From Trichosporon coremiiforme (lineage: Eukaryota; Basidiomycota; Tremellomycetes; Trichosporonales; Trichosporonaceae), in the NCBI GenBank assembly GCA_039545355.1, contig BCJJ01000021.1:558001-622000 (forward strand): a stretch of 64,000 nucleotides of DNA, read 5' to 3'. The notes beneath the pieces were generated by a model that saw only the letters and a program-made list of their open reading frames with translations, did no database searches and was not told where the DNA came from. Positions 11,667 through 23,126 of the stretch are shown here, one piece after another. A program made the translations under genes and the position numbers. The first letter of the stretch is position 1. Each line of letters begins with the position of its first letter.

Positions 11667-12239
11667 TTAGCGCAAGCTATGGCGCATGAACGATTCCTTG
11701 ACGGCCTCGGTGTCGCCGTGGCCGAGGGCGGTTCCGTGTTCCACGTCCTTCATGCCGGCCATGTCCGCACGCATCTGGCCAAGGGACTGGCCCTTCATGC
11801 CCATACCCATCTCGTGGTCTTCAGCCATCAGCCCCTCGTTCAAGGGGGCGATATGCGTAGACTCGATGAGACCGGGGCGGGCCTCGCATGAGTTACGGCG
11901 TTTCTCCATCGACTCGTGCGGCTTGCGTGCCGGTGCCCGGCCTTGCATGGCGGGGTGGTCCTCGGCCATCAAGCCCTCGTTGAGAGGTGCCAAGTGCGTA
12001 GACTGGATCAGGCCGGGACGCGCCTCGCATGAGTTGCGGCGGGGTCCCAGGCTGGGGGCCTGATGTCGCTCAGGAATACCGGCGGGAGGGGAGTAGGCCG
12101 TGGACGACCAGACACCGGGCTGCTGTCAGTGAGCACACTCAGTGAGACATACGTTGCACTCGTCCTCGACGGTTTCGGGCTTCATGAAGTAGTTAAGTCT
12201 GTCGTCAGCCACTGCAGGGCGACGAACTCACTTAGACAT
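11667..12239 (-). CDS. Unknown 169-aa protein with a duplicated 29-residue motif
   Basis: Not recognised. Three exons join in frame: 12232-12239, 12153-12198 and 11667-12122. The introns are only 33 and 30 nt, each with a GT donor and a GAC(G)ACAG-like end. The protein begins MSKLNYFMKPETVEDECN. It then carries two copies of a motif starting RRNSCEARPGLI and ending APLNEGLMAEDH (about residues 46-74 and 93-121). The C-terminus is Met/Gly-rich (EMGMGMKG) and then charged. There is no signal peptide or membrane segment. The two copies differ at only two residues (Gln/Glu and Leu/Ile) but at about thirteen synonymous sites, so the peptide itself is under constraint. A TATATA lies about 90 bp upstream, which suggests inducible expression. 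It may be a small stress or regulatory protein, but nothing in the sequence fixes the role. Confidence 0.78.
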
Positions 12240-12324
12240 GCCAGGTGCCATTGTTGGTTCTTGTTGTGTGCTGTGGTTCGTGGGTGTTAAGAGTTGGAGG
12301 AGACGACGACAAGGCTGGGAGACG

Positions 12325-12331
12325 TATATAT
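12325..12331 (-). promoter_or_regulatory. TATA box of the duplicated-motif gene
   Basis: TATATAT (ATATATA on the minus strand) about 86 bp upstream of ATG 12239. The distance suits a short leader. Confidence 0.55.
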
Positions 12332-12339
12332 CTTTTCTC

Positions 12340-13016
12340 ACCTGTGAGGCGGAGCGCATTATTCATGGTCAGCAGACATTCTACAGAGCTCTATCCGCGC
12401 TACGAGCGCATTGCGGACGCTGTGCATGCACGAATGGACAAATGTGCGACATGCAAATGCCAGCTTGAGTTGAGGACTCGTGACGTCGGATAAAGGCGCA
12501 TGCCGCGCGCGTTGCTCGGTTGCCAGGTTCATCTCAGAGAACATGGCGCGGCGCAGCGCGTGCGTGCGTATTGAGTTGACGAGCCCACGCTGACGTATGG
12601 ACTGACAAGTGAGCCAAGCTTCTTGAACGACAGCCACGGAGATCGCCACCGGACCCGATATGAAGTCAGACAATTCCAGCCTGGCGCTCCCAGCTGGGCT
12701 GTCACTGCACCAACAACTCAAGGAGCGAACTGCGGCGGGAAATGGGCGCAGGAGGGAACGCATAAGGAACCTATGTGACGTCCAGCTGACTGTCGAGCCA
12801 TGTGCCCCTGTGCAGATTGCTCCGGGCAGAGAATGCTTCTGTGGCGAGTGTCAAATAAAGACGGCGACAGGCACAAGAAGCAACGCCGAAAGTTGGCAGT
12901 TAATCTTGGGGCGCTGTGGCTGGCGTTATGCGCTCGATCGCGAATGTCTTTTGTGTTGTCTGTAAATGTCTAGAAATCTAAATCGGTCAAGAAGCTGGGA
13001 ACGAGTGTACTAAGTG
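12340..13016. other. Intergenic, nothing recognised
   Basis: Upstream flank of the duplicated-motif gene and 3' flank of the hydrolase gene. Short frames on both strands show no motif. Confidence 0.5.
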
Positions 13017-14115
13017 CTACATGATCATCTCGGACTCGGGGTACCCGGGCGTGTTGGTGCCGGTGTGTGCGGTCGCGTTGGCGTTCTTGACCGCCGCGAC
13101 GGCCGTGGCCGGCTTGTCGGTGATCCAGCCGGCAACGATCTCAGCGACACGCTTCGACTTGCGCTCACTGAGGCAGAAGGCGTGGGGGATGTCGACCGTC
13201 ACGGCGCGGTCCTTGCCGAGACAGTCGCGGATGAGCGGGGCCTCCTTCCCGACCCAGCCGTCGAGGGTGCCCTCGCTCCAGACGCCGTGCACGCCCTCTC
13301 CGTACGGCAAGTCACGCTGCTTCAGGAACCACTCGTAATCGGGCTCGCGGATGAGCTTCATCTCGCTGACGGCCATGGCGAGGACATCCCGCAGCGTCTC
13401 GGGCGACTTGACGAGGTCCTGCGATGGCCTCGGCAGCCGGCAGTACGGCAGCAGGTGGCGCGCAATGTACGACGTGTACGGGATGATCTGCAGGATGGGG
13501 AAGTGGAACATGGGCGACAGGGTCCATCCGTTGTACGACCAGGCTATCCACCCCAACGTCGGGAACGTCAGGTACGCGGCGTGCACCTTGATCGTCTTCA
13601 TCATCTCGCAGATCACCCACGTCCCGGCGCTGTGCCCGGCCAGCGCCACCTTGGGCTTCTGTCCCGCCGACGCCCACGCGCCGAGCGACGACTGCAAAGC
13701 GTTCACCATCTCGATCTTGCTCGCGATCTGGTCCGGCAGGTCGAACGGCTTCTTCGGGTGCGGCTGAGCAGGATCGCCGCCGACGTGGGATGCGGCCAGC
13801 AGGGCGTGCCCGTCAGGCAGGAGAGAGTGAAGGTGCCCCAGAAAGTAGAGGTAGTACTCGGGCGTCCCGGGATTGCCTGTTGTCAGCAAGCGGAGCTCCG
13901 CGAACGGCAAGACCAATGGGGCGCAACTCACCTGGTAAGAACAGTGTCACCTGGTCCGGCGCCTGCTCCGTTCCCCGCTTCGGAGGATAGTACAGGACCG
14001 AGACGGTGTTGTCCCGCGGCGTCGAGCTCGAGTACGTCTGGCGGATCGGCACCGTCTTGGTCCCAGCGGCGACGACGGGCTTGGCCGAGCGCATGAAGGC
14101 GAAGCGGGGGTCCAT
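13017..14115 (-). CDS. Lipid droplet-associated serine hydrolase (LDAH family), 347 aa
   Basis: Alpha/beta hydrolase related to LDAH (C2orf43, formerly UPF0554), thought to act on neutral lipid or sterol esters at the lipid droplet surface. Exons 13932-14115 and 13017-13876 join through a 55-nt intron that splits the oxyanion-loop region, giving FLPG/NPGTPEYYLYFLGHL. The nucleophile elbow is GHSAG (residues about 159-163). A hydrophobic stretch around FPTLGWIAWSYNGWTLSP may serve as droplet anchor. The C-terminal His is probably in DIPHAFCLSE, typical of the family end. The chosen ATG begins MDPRFAFMRS; the frame stays open upstream but that sequence resembles a leader. It is divergent from RAD5 and shares about 640 bp of upstream DNA with it. 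Confidence 0.88.
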
Positions 14116-14751
14116 TCTGGGCAGCTTGACGTTGCTTGGCTTGGGTAGGTGAGGGAAAGTGTGGCGGGGCTGCGGGGCGTGTAAGGACAGGGGCGCCAAG
14201 TGCACAGAAGGTCTGTGTAAACAGAGGTAGCGAAGGAGTTGAGCAAAGACAAGAAAAAGAAGCCTACTGCTGTTAGTCGTCCAACACGTTTGACCAGCTA
14301 TCCCCATTCGAGGCCTGGGTTAGAGGAAAATCAACCCCGAGACCGAGCAAAAGCTGGGCTCGATCCGCTCGACGCTTGAGCGGCCCAGCGGGCCGGGTAT
14401 GACGTCGCCGCCCGCCCCTCCCGCGGTAAGCGCGCTCGAATCCGTTTGCTCCGTGGAGCTGTGGTGGGTCCAGGGGTCCAGTCCTGGCCAGAAGCGAGCG
14501 GACCTAGCGACTTTCCCTAATCAGTCGTAATGCAACCGTACGAGCCCGGCCGCAATCCTAATCAGCGGTGCACGTGGCCTGATAATGGGTCTACCACTGC
14601 AATCGTGGGAGACTTCAATCAGGATCGTCATATGGAGGTGTGGAGGTTGGTTGACTGGACTTTCGCGCGACGCGTCGTGCGCGGGTCCCCTATGTTTTTC
14701 ATTTGTTTTTGTTGAGCGTCCGCAAACCAAGCCACGGACGACCCGTTAAAC
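14116..14751. promoter_or_regulatory. Divergent promoter region LDAH/RAD5 with two CTAATC sites
   Basis: Between two divergent start codons. CTAATC occurs at 14517-14522 and 14558-14563, the second as CCTAATCAGC. No TATA box is visible near RAD5. The same hexamer recurs in other divergent promoters of this window. Confidence 0.45.
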
Positions 14752-17700
14752 ATGTCCAAGTCCGACCTCTTCTTCCCCGCTGAGTCCGACGAGGAGGAGG
14801 AGGAGTTCCAGTTTGTCCCTGCCGGCCCCTCGTCTCAGTCTTCACCGAGGAAGACATCTCGATCGAGCTCCGCCAAGGAGAGCCTATTCATTCCTGAGGA
14901 CGACGATGTTGTTGCCGTCGATGATGCGTCTTCCCCGCAGCCGTCAGGCAGCAAGCGGAAAGAGATGGAGCCTGCTTCGTCCCCTCCAGAAGCTGGTATT
15001 CGAGCGGGGTTCGTGCGTGGCTACCTCGGCGAGTTTGTGTGCGAGGGCTGGTCCCTGTCCAAAGGGAAGGGGTACTGCTTGCCCGGTAGCAAGATCGTCT
15101 TCGAGCGCCCGAACCAGAAGAAGAACACGACCAAGAACGACGACGGACATCAGAAGATCGGTCCAGCGCGCTTAGTCAATGGCAAGATGGTGCAAGCCAA
15201 GTCGAAGATCGGGGGGAAGCAGATGTCGCTCAAGTCCATGATGGCGAAGAAGCCACCACCGGCAGTGGGTGGGAAGCGGCGTAGCTCAAACTGACATTCA
15301 GCCCGTAAGGAAAGCACAGCAGAAGGCCAAGGTCGACCAGATCATCCGTTTCCGGAATGAGAGAGGGTTTGGTGAGTGGCCAGGGAAGGACGATGCTGAC
15401 GCGATACAGAAGGTAAGCCAGTCGCTGTGACGGCCAATTTCTGACCAGCCAAGTGGGCCGACTTTCGGTGACGGACGCGTCATATCTGGTTCACTTACTC
15501 GACAGCGGCATCAGTGAGTTCCATTGGATAGAATACGGAGCTAACGTCCAGTCGAGCTTGAGGGTCACGTCATCGACTGCCCGCAAGTGCTTTCCACAGG
15601 ATCGACGATCCTCCTGAACGTCAGGGCGTATCTCGCGAGGAAGGGCTTCCGCAAGGTCGAGAAGAAGGATCGCTCGGAAGCAGGTACCTTCTGGCAGGAG
15701 CAACAGGAAACTGAGGAGGAAGAGGCTATGCGAAACCGGAAGGAAGCACTCGGATCACTCTTTGGTAAGCTACATGTTTGTTGCGGCAGCTGACATGCAG
15801 GCCGCATAGGAGTTAAGCCATTGCAGTCCAATTCGCTCATTCAGGCTCAGAAGAAGGGTGCCTCGGCCGCTGCCACCATCAATGGAAAGTCGCTAAAGCA
15901 TTTTGAAACGGGCAAGCAGTCTCCGCGCAAGGGATCGCCGAGGAAGAGTCCGAAACCTGACTCCAAACCACAACGTGATGATGGAGACGATGATGAGGAC
16001 AGTGGCGACGAGGCTGAAAAGCTGGATGAGGAGCAAATGAACGAGCTCGACAACATCTACAGAAAGTGAGCTTCGTTCTCCACATGGCAAAGCTGACATG
16101 CAGAGCGCAGATGAACGACGCCAACCTGGACGAGACGGACCCTCCGGACACCTTCCTCTACACCTTGCGCCCTTACCAGAAGCAAGCTCTAACGTGGATG
16201 GTAGCGCGCGAAGCAGGCAAGGACAATCTCCGCGAGGGCAACCAGACCCTTCACCCTTTATGGGAGGAGTATGCGTTCCGGAAGGAGCAGGAACCGGGGG
16301 AGCCGATCGAGGTCGAGGACGACTCGGACTGGATCGACCCCGCACGCAAGTTCTACTGGAATCCGTACAGCGGAGAGCTCAGCCTTGAGCTTCCTCGTGC
16401 TGAGAACTTCTCGCGAGGAGGCATTCTCGCCGACTCGATGGGCATGGGGAAGACGTGTATGATGGCTTCCCTCCTGCATCAGAACCGAGGTGAGGATGAG
16501 GCCGTTAGCGCCTCACCTGTGAAGGAAGAACCCTCCGACACGAAACGACGCAAGTTCGTGCAGGTCACACTGTCGAACCAGTGGCGTGCCACTGCTAACA
16601 CGCCGAAACCTACGCGCAAGCCGCCACGAGCAACCCTTGTTGTCTGTCCTGTCTCTCTTGCGTCCCAGTGGCAAGAGGAACTCGGGAAGATGTCTGCCAA
16701 AGGCTCCATGGCGAGTGCCTTGTGGTACGGAAACGACCGTGCCGACATTGGACAGCTGCTTACTGCGGAGGGGAAGAAGAAGGTGGACGTCGTCATCACG
16801 AGTTATGGCACGCTCGTCAGCGAGTACGCGCGCTGGCAGAAGAACATGGACAAACCGTCTTACGACCACAGCAGCATATACGATCGTGAGTTCGAGCGTT
16901 GCTTGCGCGAACTGACAAGCAGACGAGTTCTTGCGTGTCGTGCTCGATGAAGCGCACAACATCAAGAACCGAACAGCTCAAGTCTCCAAGGCTTGTTACG
17001 AGCTCAAGGGCCGCTGCCGCTGGGCTCTGACTGGTACGCCAATTGTAAACCGTCTAGAGGACTTGTATTCTTTGCTGTAAGTTGACTCGCGAAGCGCGAT
17101 AACTGACGACAGCCACTTCCTGAAGCTGGAGCCCTGGGGACTGTACAGTTTCTTCCGGAGCTTCGTCACTATCCCTTTCCTTAATCGCGACCCGAAGGCG
17201 CTCAACGTCGTGCAATACATCCTCGAGTCTTGTCTACTCCGCCGCGAGAAGAACATGCGCGACAAGGACGGTCGTCTCGTTGTTGACCTTCCGCCCAAGA
17301 CCGTGGACATTCAGGTCCTGGATTTCTCGCGTGCGGAGCGACAGATCTACAAGCACTTGGAGGAGCGCGCGCGCCGTCGGTTCATCGAGCTGGACGCGGA
17401 CGGCAAGGCGATGTCGAGCTACACGTCTATCTTGGCCATGCTTATGAAGCTGCGTCAGTGCGTCGACCACCCTCTGCTTGTCATGAGCAAGACGGCTACG
17501 GAAGACGACGACGGTGATAAGCTACTTGAGGGACGAGCTGGCGAGACGAGCGTCAAAAAGCTGCTGGCCGACTATGCCGGGCAACGCGAGGGCTCTTCCG
17601 AGGACGCGTACGTTCAGCAAGTGCTTAAGGAGCTCGGCGAGAACGAGTCGCCCGAGTGCGTCATCTGCTACAACGAGGTGCAGGACGAGGTGCTCCTTCC

Positions 17701-18586
17701 CTGCTTCCACCGCGGCTGCCAGGACTGCATCGTCGACTACATCGGGCACTGCGAGGACCAGGGCAAAGAAGCAACTTGCCCGACGTGCGGCAAGGGCCCC
17801 GTCAAGGCGTCCCAACTGCGCAGCGTGCAGCGCCGTAGGAAGCGCGTGCACGCGTTTGCGGAGCCTGCGTCGCAGGACGAGACAGTCACGATCGGCAAGG
17901 TCGATCTTGTGCAGAGCACGAAGCTGCGCGCTCTCGTGCGCAAACTCGCGCAGCTGCGCGAGGAGGACCCGACCTTCAAGGCGCTTGTCTTCTCGCAGTT
18001 CACCTCTTTCCTTGGTAAGCTTTTCGTTGTCCGCTATCTAGCTGACACCAGACCTCATCGAGCCAACACTTAGTCGTGAGGGCGTGCGTTGGCTGCGCTT
18101 TGACGGGAGCATGAGCCAGGCGCAGCGCTCTGCGACTGTCGAGCAGTTCGGCGAGCCCTGCTCTGAGCCGACCGTGCTGCTCATCTCGTTGAAGGCCGGC
18201 GGCGTTGGCCTCAACCTGACCATGGCGAACCGTGAGCTTTCTCTCCCATACCGCAGCTGACAGCCAGACGTCTTCATGATGGATACTTGGTGGAACGAGG
18301 CGATTGAGCAGCAGGCCATCGACCGTGTTCACCGCCTGGGCCAGAACAAGCCCGTCTTCGTTACGCGCTACATCATCAAGGGGACAGTTGGTGAGTGCCT
18401 TAGTTTCTATACGCTGCGAGGAAACTGACCCCGACAGAAAAGCGCATCATGAAAATTCAGCGGAGTAAGACGGCGCTCGTGAACGCGTCCCTCTCCGGCG
18501 GCGGCAAGGACAAGGGCCAGACGCTGGCGGACATCAAGAAGATCTTCGGTTTCGACGACGCAGACTCGGAGGACGAGGTGTACTAA
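14752..18586 (+). CDS. RAD5: Rad5/HLTF-type DNA repair helicase and E3 ubiquitin ligase
   Basis: Post-replication repair factor that polyubiquitinates PCNA and remodels stalled forks in the nucleus. Order: an acidic N-terminus ([18 protein letters not shown]); a HIRAN DNA-end-binding domain ([14 protein letters not shown] to [18 protein letters not shown]); [16 protein letters not shown], typical of the family; an SNF2 ATPase with [13 protein letters not shown] (Walker A), [11 protein letters not shown] (motif II) and [11 protein letters not shown]; a C3HC4 RING (CVICYNEV to CPTCGKG, about 17655-17800) inserted between the helicase lobes as in Rad5; and the helicase C lobe with [15 protein letters not shown] and RVHRLGQ. 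It ends DADSEDEVY. About ten phase-checked introns of roughly 35-55 nt; about 1,130 aa by estimate. Exon 1 is 14752-15264. A possible 3-nt exon at 15410-15412 is discussed in the findings. Confidence 0.95.
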
Positions 18587-18729
18587 AACTCAATCATGCA
18601 CATTGTACAATCATCCAAGCAGCTTGTATCATTCGAATCGTCATGCATGGTCGTAAACACTACAGAAACAAAGCGGGGGCCACCAGTACCCCCTAGAGCT
18701 GTGCGCCTCGTCTCGGCGCTCCGCCACGC

Positions 18730-20318
18730 CTAGGCCGCCTCGGTCTCGGCATCGTACTTGGGATAGTTGACGAAGACGCCCTTGAGCTTGCCGTCGCTGA
18801 CGGCCTCGTTCAGGACCTTGGCGAGGCGCAGACCGCCCATAGCGAAGAGGCGCTCAAGGACCTTGGCCCGCCCAATCTTGCCGAGGTACTCGTCTGTGTC
18901 GAGCTCGATCAGCGGGCCGTGGGGATCGTACTCGAGCGGCCAGGCGTGCGCGCAGTTCGTTCCGTGGATCTCGCGCGCCCACGTGTAAGGGCATGCGGGT
19001 CCGATCGTCTTGGGCTCGTTCTTCGGGTGCAGCTCGAGGAGGGCGTCGCGCATGCCCTCGCCGACCTCAACGGGAGCAGGAATGGAAAGGCGGATCATGT
19101 CACCGAGCGCGTTGGGGAGGTATCCGACCGCGTCGTGGGCATAGTCGAGGGCGGAGCGGTACCACTCGCCGTGGTCGACCTCGTTGCGTGGAATGTCCTC
19201 GAGCAAAGAGTGGGGATACGGGTCTCCGTCGGCGGGGCACGCGAGCCACTCCTCCTGCACGTTCGGCCACCACTGCCTGATCCCCTCCCACACGATCCAG
19301 CGCACATAGCTGTCGAAGATGGCGCCCGGGAGCGCCTCCTCGATGTGCTTGCTCGGCAAGGGGGCGGTGTAGTTCGAGAACTCGCGGATGTTCTTCAGCA
19401 GAATACCGGAGTCCCACACGCTGTGGAGAGAGCGCACACGGCCCTCGAACTTAAACTTGGCGTTGTTGCCGCCACGGTCCCGGCCCGTCAGGTGCAAAGG
19501 CTGGTGCAGGTCGCCCATCAGGTGGATCAGGAAACGGAGATTGATGTCGCCGCCACCACCACCGCGCAGAGCCTCAGTCTTGTTCACGATCGCCGTCAGG
19601 ACGTTCACATCCTCGTTTATCCAGCCGTGCTCGCCGAACGTGCAGTGCGTTCCCGGATTGTCTTCCTTCGCTATTTGTTAGCCCTGTCACTCGATGCAGC
19701 TCTCCGCCGCTCTCCATGAACGTGCTCGACGCATGCCGCGAGCGCATCAGTCGCCACTCGCCACCCAGACTGTTGTCTCGGAGATGGAAGCGTAACGAGT
19801 CATGTGGGCCCAGGTGACCACCTTCGGTAACACCTTGCCGTCACGCGCACATACTTTCACCTCTACTCACGGTTAACATAATGCATCGGCCCGGTGCCGG
19901 GGTACCGGCCGCGCACCGTGTCCGCCCACGCCGCGACGGGCGCAAGATGGCACCCCGCCTCAGGCGGAAGGATATGGCACAGCTTCCCCTTGACCTGGGG
20001 GTAGAGGTGGATCTCGGCGATGGTCGCGACGATTTCGTGTCCTGAACGTCAGCTATGTCGTGGCTGAAGATAGCTTGAGCGAGCGTTGAAGGCGATCTCC
20101 ACTGCAATGTCCTCTTGTCTCGGAAAGCTCCGGAAACAAGGCATTAGAAATACGAGGGCGCTCGAAGGGGAGGAAAGGGGGACAAGCGATGGCGAAGACC
20201 AGTCAGGCCCGCGATGAAGGTAGGGACGGTGAAGGGTAGGTTACTCACCTGCGGCACCCCACGCGAGTGCGCTGGGCGCGAATGCGGCGGCTGCCAAAGC
20301 AAGTGCCGTCGTCTTCAT
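18730..20318 (-). CDS. Secreted S1/P1-type zinc nuclease, 393 aa
   Basis: Extracellular nuclease that cleaves single-stranded DNA and RNA and 3'-phosphomonoesters with a trinuclear zinc site. Exons 20249-20318, 19871-20041 and 18730-19670 sum to 394 codons. The protein starts with a signal peptide (MKTTALALAAAAFAPSALA). Cleavage there would expose Trp, whose backbone is a zinc ligand in mature S1/P1 enzymes. Next come WGAAGHEIVATIAE, AAWADTVRGR, GPMHYVN, and LIHLMGDLHQPLHLTGRDRGGNN with the HxxxD and H ligands, then LHSVWDSG. The two introns (207 and 200 nt) are unusually long for this window. The long C-terminal part after the nuclease fold (SLLEDIPRNEVDHGEWYRSA onward) also matches the general pattern of fungal members. 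Confidence 0.93.
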
Positions 20319-20859
20319 GATTGAGAAAAGAGTGTTGGTAGTCGGTGCAGTGAAACTGGGTGTTGTATGGAGATGCGAGGGCGAGTGGATGGGTTACAAT
20401 ACGCGGCTGATAACGCGGGGGACAGCGGCTTATCACTGCGTCACTGCTCCGAGTGGCAACTCAGCTTCCGTCCCTGAAGCCAACCAAGCCCTCAGCCTAC
20501 GGCGCTAGCCGTCCCACGTCATACGATCTGAGATCGTGTTAGCCTCCCCGCCAGTCCTAGCTCTGGTCACGCATGGCACGCACCAAAATACAGCTGCAGG
20601 CTAAGGAAATTAAGATACATGTGTATGATCGTGGTATTACAACGGGAGTGTCCCTGTATAGTGTATGGCGTATATCGTATGAGCAATATCCTGTTTGTTC
20701 TAGTTGAGAGGCTGAGGGAATGCGATCTGGGTGGCTCAATAGCCTCCCGGTCCGGTCTGGTCTGCCTCTCGAGGCCGTGGACTCGGCTCGACGACGGATT
20801 CCTCACGTCGCCGCGCTCTTCGGATAAGGTTGATGTATCGCGGCGTGATGCGTGACCGA
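20319..20859. other. Intergenic: S1/P1 promoter and 3' flank of the RING-H2 gene
   Basis: About 540 bp between the S1/P1 start and the next minus-strand stop. No TATA box close to the start and no repeat. Only small overlapping frames. Confidence 0.5.
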
Positions 20860-22365
20860 TCACTCTGCGCTGCGTTGTCTGCTACTTCGGGATTGAAATC
20901 TGCACGTGTCAGCTGGAAGAATGAGTTCGACTAGCTCACCTTTTCGGCATAGCGGGCAGCTTGTGCTGACCGCCAGAAGCCAAGGATCGACACAGTCCTT
21001 GTGGAAGCGGTGCGCACCTTCGCAAGGGAGCACACGGATCTCGTCGCCATCCTCAAACTCCAGGAGGCAGATCGGGCATTGCGCATCGGTGACTGGCGCC
21101 GGGGTCGAGCGACCGCTGTCCATTGTTGAGCTTTGCGATAACAGCGAGAAGCTCTTATCGGCGTAAGGTTTCGAGTATGAAAGCTCCATCGGCGTGAGCT
21201 CATCGTTCGGAAGCGTCTTGAGAGGTACTCTTGAGGGTGTCGTCGGCTCAGGCTGGTTCTTGTGGAACTTGATGATCGGAAAGGTGTCAACGATGGCCTG
21301 TGTGAGACCGATACGCCGGGGAGCTTCCGCTGGTTGTTCCTCTCCAGAGTGGTGGTCACGGCGTTGCGGCTGTAGGGAACGGCGAATGACACTGAACACA
21401 GTAATGCAGATCATTGCCCCGAAGAAGCCTGCCAAGACATAGGCCGCGATGAGCCCCTTGTTCTTCCCCCCGCTTTCGTGGTGCTCCTCCTGGCTTGTGC
21501 CCGGAACGCCAGCGACGGGCTGCGTCCCCGTCTTGTTCCGCGCATAGATCGTTCCTCCAAGGTAACTTGAGTGGTTCAGCGACTGGCCCGCCAGAGTCGC
21601 GTTTAGGTCGCCCCAGCTGTCGCGTAGCCGCGTGTAGTTGAAGTAGAAGTAATCCGCGGACGTTTGTCGGAACTGCGAGTTCAATAGCCTCGTGATGTTC
21701 CGGTTCGTGATGGCGAAGATGTCGAGAACGTGGTCGAACTCGTCTGGGTCGACGTAGAATGAGTTCAGCAGACATGTTTCCGATGTGTTCGAGTATAGCA
21801 GCTGCCAGTCAGTTCTAGCCAAGCATGCCAACTCACAGCAGACTGCGCACCTCGATCCCGTGCCATCGTGAAGATGTCTGCAAAGTTAATTTGATCCGAA
21901 AAGCGTGCCCTACCATCTTCCTCGCTGTAGCCCGTGATGTTGGCATCGCAACAGATGTATGCGATCCAGGGTGTCTCAACCCAAATCCACTCGGTGTCGT
22001 TCTTGGCAGTCTCCTCAGTGAAATGCACGAGCGCGCCTTCCGTCACATCTAAGTAGTGGTCATCCGAGATCAGTTGCCACGATCTGAGCGTCAGCGAACA
22101 TCCTGGATCGCAGTTGCTCTTGTCGTTAAGCGGAGAAACCGACTGCGGTGGACCTGTCACTAGTCCCACGAGATCGCAGTCGTTGCCTCATGACTGCGAG
22201 TTGAACTCACACTCCTCCACTGTACAGCCCTGGTGGGTTCGACCACTTGATCTGCACTGAGCTTCCCATCGTGAGGTCGAGGCCAGTTGTGTCATTGATG
22301 GGGACGGCGGGGGTGTAACCCCGTGCTGAGCCGCAAAGAAGGGCGACGGGCCAAGGCCAAAACAT
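20860..22365 (-). CDS. Single-pass membrane RING-H2 E3 ubiquitin ligase
   Basis: Predicted endomembrane ubiquitin ligase. It starts [16 protein letters not shown], a likely signal peptide, followed by a luminal part of about 300 residues with many NxS/T sites (NDT, NIT, NTS, NRT-like, NHS). A transmembrane segment follows ([20 protein letters not shown]), then a basic linker and a cytosolic RING-H2 ([30 protein letters not shown]). The last intron (donor after CCGAAAAG near 20940) joins CPLCRK to [13 protein letters not shown], so the short apparent readthrough is intronic. The topology resembles RNF13-type or TUL1-like ligases without proving orthology. An in-frame ATG at 22431 is an alternative start. 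The intron near 22210-22160 is not resolved. Confidence 0.82.
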
Positions 22366-23126
22366 CTTTGTTGTTGTCGCGAAAATGCTGGCCAGGCTGT
22401 GTAGTGTGTCGGTCGCTGGAAACAATAACACACCGAGGCTGGAGACAACCCGGACTGATGCTTGATGAGATCTGGTTATGTGGAGGAAGCCAAGATCTCA
22501 GTAGATAGTCTGAGACGGAGAGCACATGTAGTAGCGTGGTCGATCGGGGCGATCGTGGTTGGGCGTGTGGGTGAACGGACGGTCTGGAGGCGATGTCCAC
22601 CTAAAGTAGCAGTACAGGGCCAATGTAAGGTCGTGAGAAGACGTCGACACAGGTCGTCGGGATGACCGGAAGTTCGTTTTTTTTTTTCGACGACGACGGT
22701 CAGAACGTGGCAGCGACAGTAAAAGGGCGCCAAGTGGTGAGAGTGACCAGACGGGGAAGAAGCGATTGCAAGAGAGACGAGCGGCATGCAGTGAGAAAGT
22801 CGTGATTCAGCTGGTCGCGCTTGGCTTGGTCTAGATGGGATTCAGGGTCCAGGCACGGCCTCCGAGGGATGGCGAAGGGCTCCCTCAGGGCCAAGACGGT
22901 GGTGAGCCGGGTTGAATCTATGCTGTGTGGGCTGGGGTCGCTCGCTCACCACTGTTGCGGCCAGGGGGGCATGACGACAAAAGTCGGAGTAGCTTCCATC
23001 GAGGTTCGATATTTGACCGAGCCATGCGACCCAGGACCAGGACGTCGTCGTATCCGTCCTTTCCCATTCGATCGCCGTTCTTGCCTTCATTTCTCTTCCT
23101 TCCCCATTCTCAACGACCAAAATAAC
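22366..23126. promoter_or_regulatory. Divergent promoter region, RING-H2 gene and FMT1
   Basis: About 760 bp between divergent starts. Contains a T-rich run (22678-22687). The plus-strand leader before FMT1 is pyrimidine-rich, common for Tremellomycete 5' leaders. No TATA box. Confidence 0.4.

Noticed and set aside
13014..14096. 360-codon open frame on the plus strand opposite the LDAH-like hydrolase
   Set aside because: Mirror of a GC-rich coding strand. The minus strand has GHSAG, LPGNPGTPEYY and a consensus intron, while the plus product is Arg/Gly-rich with no motif.
18919..19719. 266-codon plus-strand frame over the S1/P1 nuclease
   Set aside because: Shadow of the nuclease exon; no start context, no motif, and the opposite strand is unambiguous.
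22674..22690. T-run as possible RNA polymerase III terminator or poly(A) insertion scar
   Set aside because: No tRNA or 5S-like internal promoter precedes it and no target-site duplication or retroelement sequence flanks it.
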